The notes below the pieces were generated by a model. The model ran no database searches. It worked only from the letters and a program-made list of their open reading frames with translations, and was not told where the DNA came from. Positions 1 to 8,000 of a stretch of DNA of 11,914 bases are shown here, one piece after another (the first letter of the stretch is position 1; every line of letters begins with the position of its first letter). This DNA is from UBA4661 sp002405405 (GTDB lineage: Bacteria; Bacteroidota; Ignavibacteria; Kapaibacteriales; UBA4661). Location: positions 1-11,914 of the forward strand of contig DAIUAL010000097.1 of assembly GCA_036847245.1 (NCBI GenBank). Reading direction: 5' to 3'. Made by a program: the position numbers and the translations under genes.

Positions 1-503
1 ACAAAACTATTGCTGATATACGCCGCGCACGTTTTCGTAAGGTCATAGAGCGTGAGCAAGACAAACGCAACGGGAGTCTGCCTTTAGAAGAAAAGCAGGC
101 ATTGGGCTTCCGTAGCTATACCCTTTCCCCTTCCAACTTCAAACAATGGCAGGGCGATGTGCAGGGCGCGGACGCTATACTTGACCAATTAGAGATGTTC
201 CAAGACAGCACCAAACCTGACAGCCACTTGCATAATATGGCTACTGAATTACTATTAAAGATGGCTTTACCCCTTACCGCTACCATAGAAGAACATAACA
301 CAACGGACGGTGTTTTATATTACCTGCCGGAACATGGCATATGTATGTGCTTGCAAGGCTTTGGCAACGACGCACGGGCAAAGGTTTTGGGGTTGAAACC
401 GCAAAAACTTATTGCCCTGAACAAACTTTTCAGCACAGACGAACTATTAACAAACACGACCTTAGAACTACGCGAACACGAAATAGAACTAACGATTATT
501 TAA
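1..503 (+). CDS. mod: Type III restriction-modification DNA methyltransferase (Mod), C-terminal part
   Basis: The reading frame is open from position 3 to the TAA at 501-503 with no start codon needed, so this is the last 166 residues of a gene that begins before the window. Type III Mod proteins methylate adenine at N6 and also supply sequence recognition for the Res subunit. The visible part starts with TIADIRRARFRKVIERE, which matches the helix after the last catalytic motifs in this family. It continues with LGFRSYTLSPSNFKQW, the counterpart of the usual 'GFkvfkLdsSNfk.W' signature, and ends with a strand-rich segment (LNKLFSTDELLTNT) like the family's 'LdeaF..nDqLktN' tail. The catalytic DPPY and AdoMet-binding motifs and the recognition domain are outside the window, so activity cannot be judged. 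Eight of nine arginine codons are CGC or CGT. The next gene starts 20 nt downstream and res closes the operon, which supports the assignment. A methyltransferase of another related class is possible but less likely. Confidence 0.85.
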   Translation, partial: KTIADIRRARFRKVIEREQDKRNGSLPLEEKQALGFRSYTLSPSNFKQWQGDVQGADAILDQLEMFQDSTKPDSHLHNMATELLLKMALPLTATIEEHNTTDGVLYYLPEHGICMCLQGFGNDARAKVLGLKPQKLIALNKLFSTDELLTNTTLELREHEIELTII

Positions 504-523
504 TACTGTATGGGAAGAAATGT

Positions 524-1411
524 ATGATGTACTACCGAAGAAAAATTGAGTTAGCGTTGTTACAGATATTTGGCGGTACGCTTACTAGAAGAGATTTTCA
601 GAAACTCCTGTTTTTGCTGAGTATAAAACAAGAGCAAGCGGCGTATTATTTTGTCCCCTATAAATACGGCTGTTATTCATGGCAGGCGAATCAGGACATG
701 CACACCCTATTAAAGTATGGTAAAGTTCAGGATAACAATAATCACTGGATACTTACTGATACCGTCCGGTATATTGACCAGCTTACGCCCCACGATAGAG
801 AAACACTCCGGCAACTCTATGCCGCATTCCAGAATATTAAAGGCGATGACCTTATACGCCATGTGTATAAGAACTATCCTTATTATGCCATAAACAGCAC
901 CATAGCGGAAAGATTACTGAGTGATGCCGATTATACCAGAGTAAAGGAAAATAAACCCCTGCATAATAGCCCAATGCTGTGTACTATTGGCTATGAAGGA
1001 AAATCTGTAGAACAATACGTGAACCAACTTATTCAGGCAGATATAAAGGTTCTTTGCGATGTTCGGAAGAATCCATTAAGCATGAAATATGGCTTTTCCA
1101 AAAACCAACTAAAAGCAATTGTAGAGGGTGCAGGTATAGAGTATAAGCACTTCCCACAACTTGGTATAGCATCCGAGAAACGACAAAATTTGCCAACGCC
1201 GGAGAGCTATCGGGAATTGTTTGAAGATTATCGAGCAAATACTTTACCCCAACAAACACACTATACCAAACTTCTGTATGCTGAACTAAAAAAAGCCCGA
1301 AGAATTGCTCTTACCTGCTTTGAAGCTGATGTTCAGTGTTGTCATAGACATTCGCTTGCTACGGAACTAACAACCTATTTTGATGAAGATTTCGAGGTTC
1401 AACATCTATAA
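524..1411 (+). CDS. DUF488 family protein with Panacea-like N-terminal region
   Basis: This 295-residue protein has two parts. Residues about 152-286 are a DUF488 domain: TIGYEGK (154-160), DVRKNP (179-184), GFSKNQL (190-196), GIEYKHFPQLG (204-214) and the cysteine-histidine signature CFEADVQCCHR (265-275), all in family order. The biochemical role of DUF488 is not settled, although the conserved Cys/His cluster suggests a metal or catalytic site. Residues about 8-68 (KLLFLL, YFVPYKYGCYS, then a DxxxLLKYG element) resemble SocA/Panacea (DUF4065-type) domains, which occur in antitoxins and regulators; this is a weaker inference. The frame is open further upstream, to 341, but that would overlap mod by 160 nt. 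The ATG at 524 follows GGGAAG at 512-517 and leaves a 20-nt gap after mod, so I prefer it; the ATG at 527 is equivalent. No signal peptide or membrane segment is visible. Sixteen of 17 arginine codons are AGA, CGA or CGG, unlike mod. The position inside an R-M operon suggests an accessory defence role. Confidence 0.8.
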   Translation: MMYYRRKIELALLQIFGGTLTRRDFQKLLFLLSIKQEQAAYYFVPYKYGCYSWQANQDMHTLLKYGKVQDNNNHWILTDTVRYIDQLTPHDRETLRQLYAAFQNIKGDDLIRHVYKNYPYYAINSTIAERLLSDADYTRVKENKPLHNSPMLCTIGYEGKSVEQYVNQLIQADIKVLCDVRKNPLSMKYGFSKNQLKAIVEGAGIEYKHFPQLGIASEKRQNLPTPESYRELFEDYRANTLPQQTHYTKLLYAELKKARRIALTCFEADVQCCHRHSLATELTTYFDEDFEVQHL

Positions 1412-1423
1412 AGTACACACGCT

Positions 1424-2257
1424 ATGAAAGTTCTTATTACCGTAAAAGCCTATCCTGCTATATCGAGTACATACGGTGAAACAGTATGCACCGCAGGCAT
1501 AAACGAAGAAGGGAAATGGATACGAATTTATCCTATTCCCTTTCGATATATGGATTACGAAAACCAATACAAAAAATATCATTGGGTAGAACTTGACCTT
1601 ATCCGCAACACAAAAGATTTCCGCCCCGAAACCCACCGCTCTCAACATTTGGAATCTATTACAACTGTGGGGGAAATACCTTCGGATGGCGATGCGTGGA
1701 CAGAGCGAAGAAAAGCCATACTTGAAAAGGTAAGGGTTTATACAAATTTGGATGAACTTATAGCAGAAGCGAAAAACAAAGATGTTTGTACATCGCTTGC
1801 GGTATTCAAACCTACACGCATAAAGGATTTTATTTATAGGCGTGTTTCGGACACGTGGGATACGACAAAACTTCAAACTTTTACATCTATGCAACAGCAA
1901 GGAAATCTCTTCGACGGCAAGGATGAAAACGATATAGAACAATTCGAGGTAGTGGATAAACTGCCCTACAAGTTTTCCTTTGTTTTCGAGGATGATAGCG
2001 GAAGAGAATCTACCCTTATGATAGAAGATAGGGAAACGGGGATGCTCTATTGGAAGTGTTTAAAACGTCACGAAGGGAACGAAGCCTTAGCCTGTGCCGA
2101 TGTACGAAAAAAGTATTACGATAACTTTGCTTTGACGAAAGATTATTACTTTTTTCTGGGAACTACAAAAGCCAATCATTACCGCGCCCCGAATCCCTTT
2201 GTTATCATCGGTGATTTCCGCCCTAAATTCATTACTCAAGAACAAATGCAATTTTAA
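1424..2257 (+). CDS. Conserved protein of unknown function in the R-M operon
   Basis: This 277-residue, soluble-looking protein has no signal peptide or membrane helix. I cannot name its function. I recall this type as a conserved hypothetical found beside DUF488 genes; that is memory, not a search. Recognisable blocks are an N-terminal strand followed by ETVCTAGI (19-26) and KWIRIYPIPFR (31-41), a central SLAVFKP (124-130), LPYKFSFVFED (180-190) followed by LMIEDRE (198-204), and a C-terminal YYFFLGT (241-247) with PFVIIGDFRP (258-267). The CxAGI...WIR pattern faintly resembles dual OB-fold proteins, which would suggest nucleic acid or nucleotide binding; this is a weak guess. It starts 12 nt after the DUF488 gene without a clear ribosome binding site. 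Its TAA stop shares its last A with the res ATG (TAATG), so it is probably translated by coupling to its neighbours. Nine of 17 arginine codons are CGA, AGA or AGG, intermediate between the DUF488 gene and mod. Confidence 0.75.
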   Translation: MKVLITVKAYPAISSTYGETVCTAGINEEGKWIRIYPIPFRYMDYENQYKKYHWVELDLIRNTKDFRPETHRSQHLESITTVGEIPSDGDAWTERRKAILEKVRVYTNLDELIAEAKNKDVCTSLAVFKPTRIKDFIYRRVSDTWDTTKLQTFTSMQQQGNLFDGKDENDIEQFEVVDKLPYKFSFVFEDDSGRESTLMIEDRETGMLYWKCLKRHEGNEALACADVRKKYYDNFALTKDYYFFLGTTKANHYRAPNPFVIIGDFRPKFITQEQMQF

Positions 2258-5001
2258 TGAAGCTACAATTTTCATCAAATCAAGACTACCAATTACAGGC
2301 GGTGCGCTCTGTGGTGGATGTATTCGAGGGGCAACCATTAGCAATGAGCGGCTTTGAAGTTTCTTTTGCAATGGAGGGCACTTCCCTTGCTTTTACACAA
2401 AAAGGTATTGCCAATAACCTTGTACTCAGCCATGACCAACTACTACATAACGTACAGGCAGTGCAGGAGCGCAACGGAATACCTATCTCTGAGAAATTAG
2501 AACCCTGTTTTTATCAATTACATGAAGAGGACAAAGAGACCAAACAAAAGAACATCATTGCCAAAGGCGAAATAGCTTTGAACTTCACCGTAGAAATGGA
2601 AACCGGAACGGGAAAAACCTACACCTATTTACGCACGGTGTACGAGCTAAACAAAGTTTATGGGTTCAAAAAATTTGTTGTCGTCGTTCCTAGTGTGGCA
2701 ATACGCGAAGGCACGGTAAAGAACTTGGAAGTAACGCATGAACATTTGCAAGCTATCTACAATAAGCCGCCTATCAATTACATCATGTACGATAGCCGCA
2801 ACCTTACCGCTCTACGCAACTTTGCTACATCTAACGCAATACAAGTTTTAGTCATAAATATAGATAGCTTCACCAAAGACAGCAATGTTATAAACACCAT
2901 ACGTGAAACAGGCATAAAGCCCATAGAATACATACAGGCAACAAACCCTATTGTCATAGTGGACGAACCGCAGAACATGGAAACAGACACGCGCCGCGCC
3001 GCTATTCATAACCTCAATCCCTTATGTACCCTGCGGTACAGTGCAACGCACCGTAACTTATACAATCTACTCTATAACCTTAGTCCGGTTCGTGCCTACG
3101 ATTTGGGCTTAGTAAAGCAAATAGAAGTGGACGGCATTACGGCAGATAATAACTACAACGCCGCCTTTATCCGCCTAAAGGAAATAGTACCGAGCAAAAA
3201 GAATTTGAAGGTAAAACTGACTATCTACGCCAACGATAAAGGGGGCGTAGTACAAAAGGATTGCACCCTTGAAGCCGGAGACGATTTACACGCGGTATCG
3301 GGCGGGCGCGATATGTACGAAGATGGCTTTTTGCTTACGCACATTAGCGCACAAGCGGGAAGTATAGAGTTTAGCAACGGGCTAACGATATATGTAGGCG
3401 AATCACAAGGCGGGCTTACCGATGAAGTAATGAAATACCAGATAGAGCGCACCGTAGAAGCGCACTTTCACAAACTCAAAACCCTACGCCCGCTCGGAAT
3501 CAAAGTTCTTTCGTTGTTCTTTATAGATAAGGTTGCCAATTACCGCGAATACGATACAGAGGGCAAGCCGCAAAAAGGAAAGTTTGCCCTATGGTTTGAA
3601 GAAGCCTTCACCAAAACAGCCAAGAAAAAAGACTATGCCGGATTGATTCCTTTTGAATTAGACAAAGTACACAACGGGTATTTTTCGCAGGATAAAAAAG
3701 GCGTGTTCAAAGACACCAAAGGAACAACAAAGGACGATGAAGACACGTATAGTTTGATAATGAAGGAAAAGGAACGCTTGCTGAGTATTGAAGAGCCATT
3801 GCAATTTATCTTCTCGCATTCTGCCTTGCGCGAAGGGTGGGACAATCCGAACGTGTTCCAGATTTGCACCCTGAATGAAACAAATAGTAGTATGAAAAAG
3901 CGTCAAGAAATAGGGCGCGGTCTTCGCCTTCCGGTGGATGCAAACGGTCAACGCATACAAGATAAGCAAATAAACGTCCTGACGGTCATTGCAAACGAAA
4001 GCTACGAAGAATTTACGGAAGCCTTACAGCGCGAAATACAGGAAGAAACAAGCGTATCCTTTGAAGGCAGAATAAAAGACGCACGGAAGAAAGAGAAAGT
4101 ACAGCGCAATAAAGAACTCAGCATAGAAAACTATCCTCTGTTATTCGAGATGTGGGAGAAGATACGCCACAAGACAAAGTACTGTGTGGAATACAGTACG
4201 GAAAACCTGATACAAGGCACGGTAAAGGCTTTTAAGGATGTAAACCGCTTCCCCACCGCTAAAACTCCTATGCTCCAAGCTCAACGTGCTACGCTCAATT
4301 ATACGGAAGAAGGAATAGCCGGAACAGTTACCGATAGAAGGCTAAAGGCTACGGATAAAGTACGCTATTGTATCCCCGATGTGTACGCCTACATACAAAG
4401 CCGTATAGATGTAACCCGAAGCACAATTTTTCAGATTATTAAACAGTCTGGCAGATACAACGAAATAGAAATCAATCCCCAAATGTTTTTGGATAATCTT
4501 GTATCAGCTATTCGCCAAACAATGAATACTTTGCTTGTGGACGGTGTGAAATATACGCAGATACAAACGGGCAATATCGAAAGAGACTGTTACAGTATGG
4601 AGCTATTCGAGAGCGAAGAAATAGAAACTTACCTTTCGGACTTGTTCAAAGTAACGAACACAGAAAAAACAGTGTTCAATTATATCCCCGTTGTGAGCGA
4701 CCCCGAAAGCAGATTTGCCCGCGATTGCGACACAGACGAAAACGTGAAATTCTACTTCAAACTTCCCAGAGGTTTTAAGATACCTACGCCGATAGGAAAT
4801 TACATACCAGATTGGGCGGTGATATTTGAAAACGATAGGCGTATCTACTTTGTAGCCGAGACCAAAAGCACCTTAGATAAACAACTCTTGCGCGATATTG
4901 AACGCATGAAAATAGACTGCGGGGAAAAGCATTTTGCTTTGTTCAAACCTTCGGGTGTGGAGTATAAGTTGGCTGTTAGTGCAAAGGATTTATATCAGTA
5001 A
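2257..5001 (+). CDS. res: Type III restriction enzyme Res subunit (helicase-nuclease)
   Basis: This complete 914-residue protein is of normal size for Res, the ATP-dependent subunit that travels along DNA and cleaves it in complex with Mod. Superfamily 2 motifs appear in order: Walker A TGTGKT (116-121), motif II VIVDEPQ (233-239), motif III SATH (262-265), motif V REGWDNPNVFQI (525-536) and motif VI QEIGRGLRLP (550-559). A DEPQ/DEPH form of motif II is usual for type III Res. The C-terminus has a PD-(D/E)XK nuclease site: IPDW (850-853), then 15 residues, then ETK (868-870). All key residues are present, so ATPase and nuclease activity are expected. The ATG overlaps the previous stop as TAATG and no Shine-Dalgarno site is seen, which points to translational reinitiation. 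Arginine codons over the first two thirds are almost all CGC or CGT, with more AGA towards the C-terminus. No terminator with a U-tract follows on this strand. Confidence 0.93.
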   Translation: MKLQFSSNQDYQLQAVRSVVDVFEGQPLAMSGFEVSFAMEGTSLAFTQKGIANNLVLSHDQLLHNVQAVQERNGIPISEKLEPCFYQLHEEDKETKQKNIIAKGEIALNFTVEMETGTGKTYTYLRTVYELNKVYGFKKFVVVVPSVAIREGTVKNLEVTHEHLQAIYNKPPINYIMYDSRNLTALRNFATSNAIQVLVINIDSFTKDSNVINTIRETGIKPIEYIQATNPIVIVDEPQNMETDTRRAAIHNLNPLCTLRYSATHRNLYNLLYNLSPVRAYDLGLVKQIEVDGITADNNYNAAFIRLKEIVPSKKNLKVKLTIYANDKGGVVQKDCTLEAGDDLHAVSGGRDMYEDGFLLTHISAQAGSIEFSNGLTIYVGESQGGLTDEVMKYQIERTVEAHFHKLKTLRPLGIKVLSLFFIDKVANYREYDTEGKPQKGKFALWFEEAFTKTAKKKDYAGLIPFELDKVHNGYFSQDKKGVFKDTKGTTKDDEDTYSLIMKEKERLLSIEEPLQFIFSHSALREGWDNPNVFQICTLNETNSSMKKRQEIGRGLRLPVDANGQRIQDKQINVLTVIANESYEEFTEALQREIQEETSVSFEGRIKDARKKEKVQRNKELSIENYPLLFEMWEKIRHKTKYCVEYSTENLIQGTVKAFKDVNRFPTAKTPMLQAQRATLNYTEEGIAGTVTDRRLKATDKVRYCIPDVYAYIQSRIDVTRSTIFQIIKQSGRYNEIEINPQMFLDNLVSAIRQTMNTLLVDGVKYTQIQTGNIERDCYSMELFESEEIETYLSDLFKVTNTEKTVFNYIPVVSDPESRFARDCDTDENVKFYFKLPRGFKIPTPIGNYIPDWAVIFENDRRIYFVAETKSTLDKQLLRDIERMKIDCGEKHFALFKPSGVEYKLAVSAKDLYQ

Positions 5002-5027
5002 ATATGTTATTCATTTCTAAAACAAAA

Positions 5028-5056
5028 TGGCTGATATGACAAAATCATATCAGCCA
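5028..5056 (-). terminator. Rho-independent terminator of the ABC/M1 operon
   Basis: A perfect 12-bp inverted repeat, TGGCTGATATGA (5028-5039) and TCATATCAGCCA (5045-5056), encloses a 5-nt loop. Read on the minus strand the stem is followed directly by TTTTGTTTTAG, a good U-tract, and it lies 25 nt after the permease-peptidase stop. On the plus strand the sequence after the stem is TCGGTGTTG, without a U-tract, so it is a poor terminator for res but might still protect the 3' end of the res transcript. Confidence 0.85.
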
Positions 5057-5080
5057 TCGGTGTTGTATGTGATCAATACT

Positions 5081-8000
5081 TTACTTCTGTTGTACACTAA
5101 CCACATTATCTGCAATGACACGATCGATCAACTTGTTGTACGGATCGATACCCGCCTTTGCTGGTTCACTTGGAACAACAATGGTAATTTGCGTTTGTGC
5201 ATTATCGATACGATGCTTCTTGAGATACAAGGGCTTGCCCAATGTTGTGCTTGATCCATCGGATTTCGCAAAGACACCGATGTCGATATACTCTGCATTG
5301 ACAGAACCACCACCGAGCGGCACAGGCGTTTCGTTGCCAAGACTGTCGTTGTACATTTTTTTCGCTGAAATGGATAGTGTTACAGCGTATGTACCATCAG
5401 CTTGCTTTGTCGATACAGCTGACACTGCACGATTGTCGAAAAGCGTGATTTTCTCCACCAAATCTGCTAGCATATAATGCAATGAATCCGGGGTTTCGCG
5501 CCGCAAGAATCCGACAAACTCCTCTGCATTCGTATAGGGTGCCGACTGAAAACCAACGGCTTTGATATACTTTGCCAAAGCCTGATTGACGCGCTCTTCG
5601 CCGATTTGATCAGCTAATGCAAACAGAACATGCGATCCTTTATTGTAATGAATGTACGATTGATTACGATTGCGCATGAGCGGCTGCTCTGCTTTGCGCT
5701 CATTGCCTCGTCCGCGCAGATAATCATTCAATTCGTGCTTCAGGAAGCGTCGCATCATGTCGTCGCCATAGTTCTGCTTCATTACCATCAGTGCTGAGTA
5801 TTCTGCCAATGATTCGCTCATCATGGTTGAACCTTCTTGCGCGGCACCAATCACTTGATGTGCCCACCATTGGTGTGCAAGCTCATGCGCCGTTACAAAA
5901 AAGGTAAAGTCAATTTCATCTTCTTCGCCTGTCATGCGGCGCAAGAACCCGATATCTTCCGAATATGGAATAGTATTGGCAAAACTTTGTGCGAAGGATG
6001 CATAGCGCGGAAACTCAATAATCCGAAATTGTCGATGCTGATAGGGCGAGAAATTCTTTGTAAAATAATCCAATCCTTTCTTCGTAGCTGCGATCATGGT
6101 TTTAACATTGTACCCATGAGTCGGATGATAGTACACTTCAATTTTTACATCGTTTTTGCCGGTAGGATCCTTCCATACATCACGCTCGACAACATACTGC
6201 GCTGACTGGAACGAATAAAAGTTGAGAATCGGTGCATCCATTTTGTAATGGAAATAACGTCGCTCGCCGAGATCTTTGCGGTAGGGCACATTTGCTTTCC
6301 ACTCTGCTTGCAAATAGCCGGGTGCAATTGCTATTTGATCCGGCGAAGTGGAAACTACTGCCTCAAAATCAATGCGATCAGCATCTTGCGAGATATATGT
6401 ATTCAACCGTGAAATGCTGTCGCCAAGTTTGGGCACATCTGCACGCTCCGGCAAACCATACTTTTTCCGTTTGTCAGGGTCGCTCAGTTCACCACCTTCA
6501 TCATACCCAAAAGTACAAGTAACATTATTGTTATTCAGGAATGCTCCATTATCAACAATCTCTGTTGGTGTGGCAAAACTCTGTCCCAAACGCCCAAAAG
6601 AGAAAAGCAATGTTGCCGTGTCTTGTGGAGCCAATGGCGTTTGCAATTTGAGTAAACGAATACCGGCTACTGTGTCATTACGAATAATGCTTGCAGGACG
6701 GTTTACTTCTGCTTTTAAGAGGGTAAGATCGCTATTGTAACTCAGATAAAGAGTATCGATCGGCTTGTCCGTTTTGTTAACAAAGGTATGCGTTCCCCAT
6801 GACACATAGCGATGTTCTTCCGGAAAAAGATCAACATGAATGCTGGTTGCCACAATACGTGGTTGTGGGAAATGAAGATACTTTGCTCGGTAGGTTTTTT
6901 CATAATCCACCCGCAGTTGTTCTTCTTGCTTTTGTGTACGATACACACGCAAGACATTCGTGTTGTACCACACCCATCCGCCCGACACAACAGACAAGAT
7001 TACTGCACCGGCTACTGCCGCCAAAGCCAGCGGTGTTGCCTGACGACGTGCTATGCGAATACGCGCTATAAAACCTTGCTCTGTGCCACGTTGCTGAAGC
7101 ACATATGCCAAGCACACTAACACGATTGCAATCGCAGAATTAAAGAGCGTATAGGATACACCCGCTCGCCAAAATGGTATATATCCATTCATATCGGAGT
7201 ATGTACCAAAGCGCGATTGTGCATAATACCACATCGGATGCTCAAGCCCAAGCTCACTCAAAAACGCCTGTCCGATAAAAATGCTGATAACAATAAAGTG
7301 CCCGAAGTATTTATTGCCAACAACGATTTGCACCATGAAACTCAGGATAACAAGTTGTATCATCGAAACCCAATCAATCCCATAGACACCCACCAAATAC
7401 ACAGGTAATTCATAATTGGTGTAGCCCTTGAGTGTTTGGGTGAGAATTGCACCGATAATCGTGAATCCATACAAGACTGCCGACACCATGCTGAGTGCTG
7501 TTATCTTCGATAGCAAGACCGCAAGCCGTGAAGCAGGTAGTGCATCGGCTATTTGATCAAGCTTGAGTGTCTTTTCACGCCATACTAATTCACCGCTATA
7601 GTACACCATGATAATTAACATGTACAGCGTAAAGCTATTAATAACATCAAACATGACATAGGTAACAGGATATACCGTACCATCATACAAACGACCTGCC
7701 TGCCGTGCATTGACAGCAAATTGTATCATCCCGATCAGGGTAATGGCAATAAATGGTCCTGAACGTATGATATCTCGAAAATAAAATCCGATAGAGGCAA
7801 AAAATTGCGACCACGATGTTTCGACTTCAAAATATTGCAAGACGCGTGGACGAGGTGAACTGACATGCTCGATTGCAGTATCATCTTGTTTGTTTTTGCG
7901 AGCACGCAATGTAATCGCTTGCGAAGAGAACCGAAAGAGTTGGTAGGTTAAGAGAAAAATACTAATACCAAGCGCAAGCCACAGGACACGATTCCATAAC

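Noticed and set aside
341..523. Upstream extension of the DUF488 reading frame to 341
   Set aside because: It would overlap mod by 160 nt and encodes a basic, unpatterned segment; the ATG at 524 has a ribosome-binding-like GGGAAG and a normal gap.
2955..2975. DEPQ instead of DEAD/DEAH in Res motif II as a defect
   Set aside because: DEPx forms of motif II are normal in type III Res proteins; the Asp and Glu needed for ATP hydrolysis are present.
5002..5080. Attachment site or insertion-sequence remnant at the edge of the R-M operon
   Set aside because: The only inverted repeat here is a terminator hairpin with a U-tract; no transposase fragment, target duplication or tRNA was seen.
6348..6740. 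130-codon open frame opposite the M1 peptidase gene
   Set aside because: It is antisense to a well-supported gene, has no domain pattern and no ribosome binding site; other frames across 5115-7408 were rejected for the same reason.
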